Source of the DNA: JAICMB01 sp963795935
Lineage (GTDB): Bacteria > Acidobacteriota > Terriglobia > Bryobacterales > Bryobacteraceae
Length of the DNA: 64,000 bases
Direction: 5' to 3'
NCBI GenBank assembly: GCA_963795935.1
Contig: CAWCJO010000004.1
Location: 186,001-250,000 of the forward strand
Numbering within the stretch: position 1 is the first letter of the stretch; the number at the start of each line of letters is the position of its first letter. A program made the position numbers and the translations under genes. Shown here piece by piece: positions 17,529-29,826 of the stretch. Under the pieces are notes generated by a model, which was given only the letters and a program-made list of their open reading frames with translations, did not search any database and was not told the DNA's origin.

Positions 17529-18433
17529 GAGGTCCCTTGAGGAGCACGCCTGAGGCAACGAGACGCCGAAGGAACCTGGGCCGCCGAGCAGTAACCGATG
17601 ATCGAGAGGAGCATCATTCCGGCGTTCAGCGTGACTGGATTGAATGCGGCGGTAAGGTAATTTGGCGATTTCAAACCGACGGCTATAAGCGCCCAGGCCA
17701 TCGCCAAGCCATTCAGCACAAAAAACGGCCGCCACTTCCAAAACACCAGGGTCGCGGCTGCGAATGCGAGCTCAAGCAGCCCGAGAGCCGGCAAGAATCT
17801 GAACGGCAGGCCCGCCGCCGTCATCATCGTCTGTTCGTCAACGTTTGCAAACAGCAGCTTCGGCACAAGTCCCTGCCACAGCCAAGTGAAGGCGATTCCC
17901 AATCGCGCCAGCGCATGAATCAGCGCCATCCGCATGCTGAATTGAGGCGGCACGCCACATTCAATCCAGAGGCGAAGTCGATCGAAACTCCATGCGGTTG
18001 CCCAGCCGATCAGGGGCCGGAACAGGAGCGAGTCGATCAGCCGGCCGGCCGCGCCAAAGCGAGTGCGATAGTCATACCAAGTTAGAAACCTCACGCCCTT
18101 CGCCGTAGGAACGTATTGCCAATATCCGGAGCCCTCTTGAATCAAGGATTTTAAATCCGCGGACCAGAATTTTAGGGCGGACGCGCGACACCCGGCAGCA
18201 TCCTCGCGTGTCCCTGTACTTTCACCCTCGCCATCGACCTTGAGTCCAAAACCAAGTCGTGTCGAGTAGCGAAATCGCTGTGGCTCTTCTTCCGAGCGTC
18301 TCGGCAGGAAGTCGATTGCGGTAAAGCGCAGATCCCAGAGTTCGTGCAGATCGGGAACCTGAGTACGACGCCAGACTTCGTCTACGCCGGCGCAGATCTG
18401 AATCTCGACGTATACCCCCCGATCCTTTGCCAT
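17525..18433 (-). CDS. SRPBCC-DoxX-like fusion protein
   Basis: A protein of 302 residues. Residues 1-150 form an SRPBCC/polyketide-cyclase-like lipid-binding fold (VYVEIQICAGVDEVWRRTQ, then SGYWQYVPTAKGVRFLTWYDY and a final helix). Residues about 170-290 form four membrane segments of the DoxX-like type (MRMALIHALARLGIAFTWLWQGLVPKLL and on). The stop overlaps the start of the DUF4166 gene by four bases, so the two are co-translated and probably act together at the membrane, perhaps on lipids or redox carriers; that role is inference. Confidence 0.8.
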   Translation of the reverse strand: MAKDRGVYVEIQICAGVDEVWRRTQVPDLHELWDLRFTAIDFLPRRSEEEPQRFRYSTRLGFGLKVDGEGESTGTREDAAGCRASALKFWSADLKSLIQEGSGYWQYVPTAKGVRFLTWYDYRTRFGAAGRLIDSLLFRPLIGWATAWSFDRLRLWIECGVPPQFSMRMALIHALARLGIAFTWLWQGLVPKLLFANVDEQTMMTAAGLPFRFLPALGLLELAFAAATLVFWKWRPFFVLNGLAMAWALIAVGLKSPNYLTAAFNPVTLNAGMMLLSIIGYCSAAQVPSASRCLRRAPQGTS

Positions 18434-18670
18434 TAACCGAACATAGCACCCGAGTGTTTACGTCAAGCCATCCTGCAAGACAATGCCGTCCGGCGGCCGG
18501 CGATTTACGCGAGGTCACTTGGTCGCGTAACGGGCAAGCCTGACTGATGAGTTGCGGCGAGGCAGACGAATGGAGGCGGGGGATTTCGGACCTGACGAAA
18601 CAGCGTCAGGAAGCCTCGCCGGCGCACAAGGCGCTAAGTGAACAATTATTGCGCGGGCCTCGCCCGGCGG

Positions 18671-20477
18671 CTACTTGCCGTCGACCGAAAAGGCCAGCAG
18701 AACGTTGCCGGGCAATCCTTGCCATTGGCCGTAGCCGGAATTCGTGAAGACCATGCCGTTGGCGATGGCGGGGCCGGCGGAGTCGAGCGATCCGCCGCGG
18801 CCCGCGACTCCATTCACCGTCTGGTAGTCCCGCACCGTATCGTAATCCCAAACGATCTCGCCGGTGGCCGCGAGGAATGCCCGGATATGTCCGTCAATGG
18901 AGCCGGAAAATATGACGCCGGGCATGGACGAGATGGCGGCCGATTGCGCGCCGCGTGCAGCCCTTGGCGCCTGGCTTGCAGTTTAAGGCCGGCGCGGGCG
19001 TGGACCAGATCTTCTCGCCGCTATCGAGCTGGAGCGCGTGCAGACCGCCGGGTTTGTTTCCGTTGCGGAAATTGGTCAGGTCGGAGACCGCGACATAGGC
19101 GTTGCGTTCGTCGGCCGTGGGACCCCATTCGATGCCTCCCAGGCCGCCGCCTTGCCCCACGCGCGTCTGCCATACAACCTTGCCGCGACTGTCGGGGTCG
19201 AGGCCCCACACGATGCCGGACTTTTGCCCGCAAATGAGGATGCGCTTGCCGTTCGGGAGATCGCGAAGAATGGGAGAGGCGCCGAAGTCGGAATCGGGGC
19301 CGTGTCCTTCGGGACAATTCACGCCGCGGCCGCATCCCATGGTGAAGTTGTCGTTGGGCAGCGCCTGGCTGGCCCACAGCATACTGCCGGTTTTTAGATC
19401 GAAGGCCAGGATGGCGTCGCTTGTGTTCAGGGAGATATCCGTGTAGGAGTTTCCCGTCGCCGCATAGACGACCTTGTTTTTCGCGTCGATGGTCGGGGCG
19501 GACCAGATGGCGGCTCCAGCGGGCGCCCAGTGTTGCCCGGCGCTGTCCTTCGTCTGTACGAGGCGCGGCGGATCGGGAACGCTGTAGCTCTTCCAAATTT
19601 GCTTTCCCGTGGCTCCATCGAGCGCGACAATGCTGCCGCGGAACTTGCAACATTCATAGCCCGCGAGCATCGCCGAAGCTTCTTCGATCGAGGACACGGG
19701 AACGTAGAGGCGTCCGTTGTAGAAGGCCGGCGAGCCGGTGATGCGGGCGGCAGGGTGGTCGTCTACCTGGACTTTCCAGAGGGGCTTTCCGGTGGCCGCG
19801 TCCACGGCATGCACCACCGCGCGCGTATCGCCGAAGTACGCGGCTAGCCGGCCTGGCGCGATGCGGCCCACGCTGACGGCGGTACGAACGGTGGCCTCCG
19901 CATCGTAGGACCAATACGCGCAGCCCGTTTCGGCATCGAGCGAATAGACCGCGCCGTTGGCGCTGCCGACGAAGACGCGATCGCCGATCACGGCCGGTTG
20001 GGATGAACGTACCGTATCGCCGGCGACGGCGAACGACCATTTCAGCTTTAGTTTGGGAACCGAGGCGGCGTCCAAGCCCGGGCTCGGCTGGTACCGCGTA
20101 TTCGCCAGATCCTTACCCCAACCGTTCCAACTCGCCGCCGCGAGGCGCAGTGGCTTCGAGACCGCGGGACAGCGTCCAACAGCGCTCAAGGCCTCCGGCG
20201 CAGTGAATTCCTTGCCCGTCAGGAAGCGCGCGATGGCGCGGCCTTGCTCCGCGCTCAATCCCGCCGACTGCGGCGTCATGGCGCCTTCGAACATCGTTTT
20301 GTAAATGAATTCAGGGGTCCGTTGCGCGAGTTCGTCGCGGCTCGGCACGCGGGTTTGCGCTTTCGCGTCGTGGCACATTCCGCAGCGTTGTTTATAAAGA
20401 TTCCCGCCATCGGGCGCGGCGCCGTATGCCGCTGTCAAGAGCATCACGGCATACACGATTGCTGCTGCGCTTCTCAT
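18671..20477 (-). CDS. Exported quinoprotein-like beta-propeller with N-terminal cytochrome c, frameshifted
   Basis: After a signal peptide (1-19) comes a c-type haem site CGMCH at about residues 32-36 with an expected distal Met in MTPQSAGLS, then a PQQ-type eight-bladed propeller with many W-docking repeats (TGCAYWSYDAEATVRT, TGKPLWKVQVD, GKQIWKSYSV) and a vicinal Cys pair in GYECCKFRGS. The layout resembles polyvinyl-alcohol dehydrogenase and related quinohaemoproteins. The frame breaks near 18946-18956 (one extra base); the reading continues as AQSAAISSMPGVIFSGSIDG to a stop at 18671. It may be a sequence error or a recent mutation. TATAAT at 20488-20493 lies ten bases before the start. 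Confidence 0.82.
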
Positions 20478-20487
20478 AGGAAGTCGT

Positions 20488-20493
20488 ATTATA
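20488..20493 (-). promoter_or_regulatory. -10 box (TATAAT) of the cytochrome-propeller gene
   Basis: A perfect minus-strand TATAAT, ten bases before the ATG at 20477, with no Shine-Dalgarno sequence between them; a leaderless transcript is likely. Confidence 0.5.
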
Positions 20494-20559
20494 ACCGGAC
20501 GGGGAGCGTGCGGCCGCGCGGGCCGGACGGGCCGGAAAGCCGTGTCACACTAGCAATAG

Positions 20560-21117
20560 ATGAAGTGCGGTGTTGTGCTCCTCTGGTCCGTATTTGCCGT
20601 CGCTCAAAATACGGCGGCGCCGCCAACGGCTCCCGGCGTTCCGGAGGATTGGGACGTGCGGGCCTTGGTTCAAAGCCTTCAAACTCAGGCGCAGCGCCTG
20701 CGGCCGCTGCTCGATCGCATCAAGCCGGAAAGCTGGCTCTCGCGAGGCGCGCCCGCGGCCTATGTGCAGCAATTGCGCAGTTCCCAGGCGGAGCTCCGCT
20801 ATACGATGCAATCGAGCGACGCGTTCGCCAAGCAGCCGGAGCGGCTGCCACTTGCGCTCGATACCTATTTCCGAATGCAGTCGATGGATACCGTGCTGGG
20901 CTCGTTAATCGAAGGCATTCGCAAATATCAGAATCCGGGGGACGCCGCGCTGGTGCAGGGCGTCATCAATGAAAACAGCGGCAACCGCGACCGGCTGCGC
21001 GAATATATCCGCGAGCTGGCCAACGAAAAAGAAAAAGAATTCGAGATTGCGGATCGGGAAGCGCAGCGCTGCCGGGGCGCGTTGACGCAACCCACCGGGA
21101 ACAGGAAGAGCAAGTGA
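20560..21117 (+). CDS. Hypothetical exported helical protein
   Basis: A protein of 185 residues with a short signal peptide (MKCGVVLLWSVFAVAQ). The mature part is mostly helical and charged: RALVQSLQTQAQRLRPLLDRI, AYVQQLRSSQAELRYTMQ and a final LREYIRELANEKEKEFEIADREAQR that may form a coiled coil. No known domain is recognised. The last codons overlap the next gene by four bases (GTGA), so the pair is co-translated. Confidence 0.65.
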   Translation: MKCGVVLLWSVFAVAQNTAAPPTAPGVPEDWDVRALVQSLQTQAQRLRPLLDRIKPESWLSRGAPAAYVQQLRSSQAELRYTMQSSDAFAKQPERLPLALDTYFRMQSMDTVLGSLIEGIRKYQNPGDAALVQGVINENSGNRDRLREYIRELANEKEKEFEIADREAQRCRGALTQPTGNRKSK

Positions 21118-21680
21118 TCGAGACCGCGACTTTCGTGTGCAGCATCTGCGGCGAAGCGTCTTACGAGATCTGCGTCTACTGCACCAAGGACGCTTGCGCC
21201 AATCATCAGTGCATGCGCTGCGGCCGCTGCAGCGATTGCTGCGAATGCGAGGTGCCGCTCGAAGCAGGCCGCGCAGTACAGCCGCATCTCCCACCCGCCG
21301 AACCCGAGCCGCTGCCGCCCGCGCAGCCGGAGCCGTTGCCCCAAACCGAGCCCGAGCCGCCGCCCCACACCGAGCCGGAGCCGCTCGGCCCCACGGTTCC
21401 GGAGCCCGTCCCCGGGACGGAGCCGCAGCCCGAGACGCCTGGGCCGGTGGCTTTCGCGGCCCGATCCGGCGAAGAGTCCGAAGCCGGAGCGGGCGCGGAC
21501 GAATTACCGGACACGCAGGCAGAGCTCGTCAAGGCATTGCCGCAGCTTTTCGCGCCCGATCCGGAACCCGATCCGGAACCGGCGGCCGCAGAAGGCTCCG
21601 AGGAGCCGGACATGAACATTCCGCGGCCGGAGATTCTTGAAGAAGGCGCCGAGGAGCCCGACGGCGGGGGGCGCGACTGA
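21114..21680 (+). CDS. Cys-cluster protein with long Pro-Glu repeat tail
   Basis: A protein of 188 residues starting with GTG inside the upstream stop. Residues 9-47 carry about twelve Cys in closely spaced CxxC-type pairs (CSICG, CVYC, CMRCGRCSDCCEC) with His, which would bind two zinc ions or an iron-sulfur cluster. Residues 55-110 are PEP-type repeats (PPAEPEPLPPAQPEPLPQ and on), rigid and extended. The C-terminus is acidic. There is no signal peptide, so it is probably cytoplasmic although its partner gene encodes an exported protein. Function not recognised. Confidence 0.65.
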   Translation: MIETATFVCSICGEASYEICVYCTKDACANHQCMRCGRCSDCCECEVPLEAGRAVQPHLPPAEPEPLPPAQPEPLPQTEPEPPPHTEPEPLGPTVPEPVPGTEPQPETPGPVAFAARSGEESEAGAGADELPDTQAELVKALPQLFAPDPEPDPEPAAAEGSEEPDMNIPRPEILEEGAEEPDGGGRD

Positions 21681-21702
21681 TTTTCGCCGGTCGCGCGGAT
21701 TT

Positions 21703-22074
21703 TTAGACCGCGCCGGAGTGGCGCCGCAGGATCTGCTGCAGGTTCTGCGAAAAGGCCGACCGCGCCATCACGATGTTCGCTCCCGCCTCCTGCGCTTTTT
21801 GCTTCAGCTCGCCTTGCACGTGCGACAGAAATCCGATGATGCTGATCGGCTTGGTGGCCGGGTTGCCCTTCAGATTGGAGATGAGGCGAATGGGCTCGAC
21901 GCAGGCGCAGTTCAGGTCCATGATGATGAGCAGCGGGTCCTGAGCGGCTTTGTCGATCACGTCTTCCTCGGACTTCAGAAATTCGACATGGAGTCCGGCG
22001 CGCTTGGCCGCATCGCCGATCTTCACCGTGAACAAAAGGTCTTCGACCACGGCCAGGACCTTCTTTTTTTGCAT
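21703..22074 (-). CDS. Degenerate receiver-like (CheY fold) protein
   Basis: A protein of 123 residues with the alternating strands and helices of a response-regulator receiver: KKVLAVVEDLLFTVKIGDAAK, then LLIIMDLNCACVEPIRLISNLK with an Asp in the phospho-acceptor position, and ISIIGFLSHVQGELKQKAQEAGANIVMARSAF. The acidic pair after strand one is reduced to a single ED and the Lys after strand five is replaced (MARS), so normal phosphorylation is doubtful. It stands alone, divergent from the str operon promoter region, with no kinase near. Confidence 0.7.
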   Translation of the reverse strand: MQKKKVLAVVEDLLFTVKIGDAAKRAGLHVEFLKSEEDVIDKAAQDPLLIIMDLNCACVEPIRLISNLKGNPATKPISIIGFLSHVQGELKQKAQEAGANIVMARSAFSQNLQQILRRHSGAV

Positions 22075-22242
22075 AGAACTTACGCGTTCCGCTCCCGAGA
22101 TTTGATTGGCTTACCGATGGAACTTCGAAGACTGGAAGGTAAATACCGAGAGTAGCACGGAACACCTTGCGGCGATATCGTCAAGAGGACTGGAAAATCG
22201 ATGGGGCCGAGGAGTGAAACGGCCGCGGCGAATTGTTCAAAT

Positions 22243-22272
22243 TTGACAAGCGCTTAAGAGTTTCGATATTCT
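22243..22272 (+). promoter_or_regulatory. Promoter of the str/ribosomal-protein superoperon
   Basis: TTGACA at 22243-22248 and TATTCT at 22267-22272 are separated by 18 bases, the best sigma-70-type promoter in this region. It lies about 285 bases before rpsL, leaving a long untranslated leader. Confidence 0.6.
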
Positions 22273-22308
22273 GAGAAGGTTTGAGCGAGTAGCTATTCCC
22301 GCACTACC

Positions 22309-22362
22309 ATTCTCCGCGCAGACGCCTGGTTCGATTCAGGGGCTGCTTAGCGAGCGGAGAAT
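22309..22362 (+). promoter_or_regulatory. Leader stem-loop 1 of the str operon
   Basis: ATTCTCCGC (22309-22317) and GCGGAGAAT (22354-22362) form a perfect 9-bp stem around a 36-base loop that itself can pair (CCTG/CAGG). It begins about 35 bases after the predicted transcription start and may take part in autoregulation. Confidence 0.45.
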
Positions 22363-22503
22363 CCGGTCGGGAGTCGGCCCCGAGGTTCTGGCGGATTAAG
22401 CCGTCCAGGGCATGGGCTAGTCCAAAGCAGCAACCCTCGCAAATGGCCGCAGGCGCTTGAGCACCGTGCTCGGCGTAAGGCCGTAGCGCATTGAACAGTT
22501 TTT

Positions 22504-22523
22504 GGCGGGGCGCAATCCCCGCC
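22504..22523 (+). promoter_or_regulatory. Leader stem-loop 2 before rpsL
   Basis: GGCGGGG-CGCAAT-CCCCGCC is a perfect 7-bp, very GC-rich hairpin ending 34 bases before the rpsL start. A run of five T follows at 22540-22544, too distant for a standard terminator. It may be an attenuator or a ribosomal-protein binding site. Confidence 0.5.
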
Positions 22524-22557
22524 GGCGGAAGAACCAAACTTTTTAGAGAGGACATTC

Positions 22558-22941
22558 GTGCCGACGTTTAATCAACTCGTGCGAAAAGGGCGTAGACCGC
22601 CACGCTATAAGACGGCCAGCCCGGCGTTGCAAGCGTGCCCGCAGAGGCGCGGCGTGTGTACCCGCGTGTACACCACCACTCCCAAGAAGCCCAATTCGGC
22701 TTTGCGGAAGGTGGCGCGCGTGCGGCTGACGAACGGCATTGAAGTGACCACGTATATTCCGGGCGTGGGGCACAATCTGCAGGAGCACTCCATCGTGCTG
22801 ATCCGCGGGGGCCGCGTGAAGGACCTGCCGGGAGTGCGCTATCACGTGGTGCGGGGAACGCTGGACGCGGCGGGCGTTTCGGGGCGGCAGCAAAGCCGCT
22901 CCAAGTACGGCGCGAAAAGACCGAAGGGTCCCGCTAAATAG
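22558..22941 (+). CDS. rpsL: 30S ribosomal protein S12
   Basis: S12 (127 residues) sits at the decoding centre and controls accuracy. It starts with GTG after an AGAGAGGA binding site. TTPKKPNSALRKVARVRLTNG and the later loop PGVRYHVVRGTLD carry the two lysine regions altered in streptomycin-resistant strains; both keep the wild-type pattern. First gene of the superoperon, with rpsG 19 bases downstream. Confidence 0.97.
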   Translation: MPTFNQLVRKGRRPPRYKTASPALQACPQRRGVCTRVYTTTPKKPNSALRKVARVRLTNGIEVTTYIPGVGHNLQEHSIVLIRGGRVKDLPGVRYHVVRGTLDAAGVSGRQQSRSKYGAKRPKGPAK

Positions 22942-22960
22942 AGTAGAGGATTTTAGCCAA

Positions 22961-23431
22961 ATGCCACGCAGACGCAGACCCGAATTACGAGAAATCCTGC
23001 CCGATCCGCTGTATAACTCGACGCTGGCCGAGAAGTTCGTCAACTCCATGATGTGGGACGGCAAGAAAAACACCGCCCAGAGGATCTTTTATCGGTCCAT
23101 GGATACGATCCGGGAACGCACCGGGGACGATCCCCTGAAGCTCTTTAAGAAGGCCGTCGAGAATGCCAAGCCGCTGCTGGAAGTAAAGACGCGCCGCGTG
23201 GGCGGGGCCAACTACCAGGTTCCGGTGGAGGTTCCCCAGAACCGCCGAACGAGTTTGGCGATCCGCTGGATTTTGATGAACGCCCGCTCGCGCCCCGAAA
23301 AGGGCATGCCGGACAAGCTGGCGAACGAATTGAACGACGCCGCCAACATGCGCGGCGGAGCGATTAAGAAGAAGGACGATGTGCACAGGATGGCGGAAGC
23401 CAACAAAGCCTTTGCGCATTACAGATGGTAA
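22961..23431 (+). CDS. rpsG: 30S ribosomal protein S7
   Basis: S7 (156 residues) starts assembly of the small-subunit head and contacts the E-site tRNA; in other bacteria it represses the str operon by binding its message. The sequence opens MPRRRRPELREILPDPLYNS and contains KFVNSMMWDGKKNTAQRIFY, RRVGGANYQVPVEVP and a C-terminal HYRW. The length matches the family. Confidence 0.97.
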   Translation: MPRRRRPELREILPDPLYNSTLAEKFVNSMMWDGKKNTAQRIFYRSMDTIRERTGDDPLKLFKKAVENAKPLLEVKTRRVGGANYQVPVEVPQNRRTSLAIRWILMNARSRPEKGMPDKLANELNDAANMRGGAIKKKDDVHRMAEANKAFAHYRW

Positions 23432-23463
23432 TCGACACCCGGCGGGCGTAGGTCCCGTTTATT

Positions 23464-25554
<2,091 letters not shown>

Positions 25555-25588
25555 GGTTCGGACAGGAGTCAGGAGAGTTTAACAAAAC

Positions 25589-26776
<1,188 letters not shown>

Positions 26777-26781
26777 CTTCA

Positions 26782-27105
26782 ATGAGTCTTAGAGAACGCA
26801 TTCGCATCCGTCTGAAGGCGTACGATCACCGTATCCTGGACCAATCGACGACGGAAATCGTCGATACGGCAAGGAGAACGGGAGCCCAGATCGCCGGGCC
26901 GATTCCGCTGCCCACGATCAAGAACCGCTATACCGTGCTGCGGTCGCCTCACGTCGATAAGAAATCGCGCGAGCAGTTTGAAATCCGCACGCACAAACGG
27001 CTGCTCGATATTCTCGAGCCGACGCAGGACACGGTGGACGCCCTGATGAAGCTGGATCTTCCGGCCGGCGTGGATGTGGAGATCAAGGCGTTCGGGAAGA
27101 AATAG
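26782..27105 (+). CDS. rpsJ: 30S ribosomal protein S10
   Basis: S10 (107 residues) is a small-subunit head protein that also serves as NusE in antitermination complexes. RIRLKAYDHRILDQSTTEIV opens the protein and the long loop with THKRLLDILEPTQDTVDALMKLDLPAGVDVEIK closes it. Intact and of normal length. Confidence 0.97.
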   Translation: MSLRERIRIRLKAYDHRILDQSTTEIVDTARRTGAQIAGPIPLPTIKNRYTVLRSPHVDKKSREQFEIRTHKRLLDILEPTQDTVDALMKLDLPAGVDVEIKAFGKK

Positions 27106-27123
27106 GTTGCAGGAAGCAGGTTT

Positions 27124-27757
27124 ATGAGTCCAGGGATTCTCGGAAAGAAAATCGGCATGACGCAGGTCTTCCGGCCGGACGGGCAGGTGGTTCCCGTCAC
27201 GCTGCTCAAGGCCGGTCCCTGCGTGGTGGTGCAGCGCAAGACGCCGGCGACGGACGGCTACGACGCCGTGCAGTTGGGATTGATGGAGTTCGCCAAAGCG
27301 TCGCGGCTGAACAAGCCGGCCGCCGGGCACCTGAAGAAGACCAACGCGGAAGGCGTGCGATTCCTGCGCGAGGTGAAGCTGCGGCCGGGCGACGACGACT
27401 TGAAACAGGGCGATCGCATTCTGGTCGATACCTTCAAGCCGACGGACAAAGTGGACGTGATCGGCGTCAGCAAGGGACGCGGATTTGCCAGCATTATCAA
27501 GCGCCATCATTTTAAGGGCGGCCCGGGATCGCACGGGTCGATGTTCCATCGCGCTCCCGGCTCGATCGGCGCGTCGTCGTTCCCGTCGCGCGTTTTCCCC
27601 GGAATGCGCATGGCCGGCCAGATGGGCACGCAACAGGTGACGGTCCGCAATCTGGAGGTGGTGGAAGTGGACGCCGAGGACAACGTGCTCATGATTAAGG
27701 GCGCGGTGCCCGGGACCGAACGGCGGCTACGTCGTGGTGCGGAGGGCCAAGAGGTAA
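27124..27757 (+). CDS. rplC: 50S ribosomal protein L3 (one indel near the 3' end)
   Basis: L3 binds near the peptidyl-transferase centre. The start MSPGILGKKIGMTQVFRPDG and the loop KRHHFKGGPGSHGSMFHRAPGSIG are typical. Near 27712-27715 (CCCGGGACC) one extra base shifts the frame; removing one base gives GAVPGPNGGYVVVRRAKR and a stop at 27757. Without this correction the frame runs into L4 as a false fusion. Confidence 0.92.
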
Positions 27758-27762
27758 GCGCC

Positions 27763-28393
27763 ATGCCAACCGTAAATATTATCGATCTGAACAACGAAGT
27801 GGTCGGATCGGTGGAGTTGGCGGACGAAGTCTTCGCCGCGCCCGTGAACGAGCACCTGCTCTATGAAGCGGTGCGGAACTATACGGCCGGCAAGCGCTCG
27901 GGCACCGCTTCGACCAAGACCCGTCATGAAGTTTCCGGTTCCGGGCAGGAAGCTATGGAAGCAGAAAGGCACCGGCCGCGCGCGCATGGGTTCCATCCGC
28001 TCGCCTCTGTGGCGGCATGGCGGCACGACGCATGGGCCGCAACCGCGCGATTACAGCTACAAGCTGCCGCGCAAGATGCTGCTGGGCGCGCTGCGCTCCG
28101 CCTTGTCAGCCAAGCTGCGCGATGGCGAGCTGCGGATTCTTCAGGCGTTCACGTTTCAGGACCACAAGACCAAGACGATCAAGGCCGCACTCAGCAAACT
28201 CGAGACAGCGAAGAGCGTGCTGCTGGTCGATCACGAAGCCGAAAATCGCAATCTGACGCTCGGCGCGCGCAATCTCAACGGCGTGAAGCTGGTGGCGACC
28301 AAAGACGTGACCGTCTACGATCTGCTGCGCTTTTCCCAGGTGCTGCTGAGCGAAGGCGCGGCGCGAAAGCTCGCGGAGGCGCTCAAGAAATGA
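27763..28393 (+). CDS. rplD: 50S ribosomal protein L4 (one indel)
   Basis: L4 lines the exit tunnel and in many bacteria represses the S10 operon. The start MPTVNIIDLNNEVVGSVELAD is in one frame; one extra G at 27943-27945 (TCCGGGCAGG) shifts it, after which KLWKQKGTGRARMGSIRSPLWRHGG and the rest read correctly to the stop at 28393. The first half alone would be non-functional. Confidence 0.92.
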
Positions 28394-28677
28394 CGGTATA
28401 CGAAGTCCTCAAGAGGCCGATCGTGACCGAAAAGGCCGTCGGCAAGAAGGAAACCGAGAACACGCTGTGCTTTGAGGTCGTGCCCGACGCCAACAAGGCG
28501 CAGATCAAGGCGGCCGTGGAGCACTTGTTCAAGGTGAAGGTGGCGCGGGTGCGCACCGAAAACATGGACGGCAAGCTGCGGCGGCGGGGCCGCTTCGCCG
28601 GGTACCGCTCGGATTGGAAGAAGGCCTACGTGCGGCTGCAAGAGGGCCAGAAGATGCCCGAGTACGGGGACATTTAA
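28390..28677 (+). CDS. rplW: 50S ribosomal protein L23
   Basis: L23 (95 residues) stands at the tunnel exit and docks trigger factor and SRP. MTVYEVLKRPIVTEKAV is the usual opening and VEHLFKVKVARVRTENM the central helix and strand. It overlaps the rplD stop by four bases (ATGA). Intact. Confidence 0.95.
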   Translation: MTVYEVLKRPIVTEKAVGKKETENTLCFEVVPDANKAQIKAAVEHLFKVKVARVRTENMDGKLRRRGRFAGYRSDWKKAYVRLQEGQKMPEYGDI

Positions 28678-28691
28678 GCGGAGATTTTCTA

Positions 28692-29521
28692 ATGCCGATT
28701 AAAGCATATAGGCCGGTCACTAAATCGCGGCGCTTCATGACCGTGGTCACTCGCGAAGAGATCACCAAGGAGACGCCGGAGAAGTCGCTGGTCGAGGGCA
28801 AGCCAAAACCGGCGGGCGCGACAGCCGCGGCCGGATTTCGAGCCGCTTCCGCGGGGGCGGCGCCAAGCGCGCCTACCGCATCGTCGATTTCAAACGCGAT
28901 AAGCATGGCGTGGCGGCGAAGGTCGCATCCATCGAGTACGATCCGAACCGTTCGGCGCGCATCGCGCTGCTGAACTATGCCGACGGCGAGAAGCGCTACA
29001 TCATCGCTCCGGTGGGTCTGGAGGTCGGCCGCACCGTGAGCTCCGGACCGGAGGCCGACATTCTGGTCGGCAACGCGCTGCCGTTGAAGAATATCCCGGC
29101 CGGCACGGTGGTCCACAATATCGAGCTGCGCGCGGGCAAAGGCGCCCAAATGGCCCGCTCGGCGGGGGCGCAGGCGCAGTTGGTTTCAAAAGAAGGCGGT
29201 ATCGCGCTGCTGAAGCTGCCCTCGGGCGAGATTCGCCGCGTGCAAGTAGAGTGCATGGCGACTATCGGACAGGTCGGCAACGTCGATCATGAAAACGAAT
29301 CGCACGGTAAGGCGGGCAAGACGCGCTGGCTGGGCAAGCGTCCCCACAACCGCGGCGTGACGATGAATCCGGTGGACCACCCGCACGGCGGCGGCGAAGG
29401 CAAGACGTCGGGTGGACGCCATCCGGTGACGCCATGGGGCCAGCCGACGCGCGGTTACAAGACCCGCAACAACAAGCGCACGGACAAATATATCGTGAGC
29501 CGCAAGGCGAAGAAGAGATAG
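28692..29521 (+). CDS. rplB: 50S ribosomal protein L2 (one indel)
   Basis: L2 is needed for subunit joining and peptidyl-transferase activity. MPIKAYRPVTKSRRFMTVV opens the protein. At about 28803-28809 (GCCAAAACC) one base is missing; adding one gives KPKTGGRDSRGRISSRFRGGG and the remaining protein, including VDHPHGGGEGKTSGGRHPVTPWG with the His important for function, reads cleanly to 29521. This is one of only two -1 breaks in the cluster. Confidence 0.92.
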
Positions 29522-29523
29522 TC

Positions 29524-29814
29524 ATGAGCAGATCCCTGAAAAAAGGACCGTTCACCGACGACCACCTCTTTCAAAAGGTGGCGGCGATGAACGAGAAGAA
29601 CGAAAAGAAGGTGATACGGACGTGGTCGCGGCGCTCGACGATCATGCCCGATTTCATCGGGCACACCCTGGGTGTCCACAACGGGAAGAAGTTCATCCCG
29701 GTGTACATCACGGAGAACATGGTGGGCCACAAGCTGGGCGAATTTTCGCCGACGCGAACATTCAAGGGCCATGCCGCCAAGGCGGCCACCGAGAAAGGGG
29801 CCAAGCCGGCTTAA
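29524..29814 (+). CDS. rpsS: 30S ribosomal protein S19
   Basis: S19 (96 residues), head of the small subunit. MSRSLKKGPFTDDHLFQKV and SRRSTIMPDFIGHTLGVHNGKKF are family-typical. It starts two bases after the rplB stop and is intact. Confidence 0.96.
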   Translation: MSRSLKKGPFTDDHLFQKVAAMNEKNEKKVIRTWSRRSTIMPDFIGHTLGVHNGKKFIPVYITENMVGHKLGEFSPTRTFKGHAAKAATEKGAKPA

Positions 29815-29826
29815 GGCGGAACGCAC

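Noticed and set aside
22324..22345. T-loop-like GGTTCGATTC in the str leader as a tRNA
   Set aside because: No acceptor, D or anticodon arms around it; stem too short.
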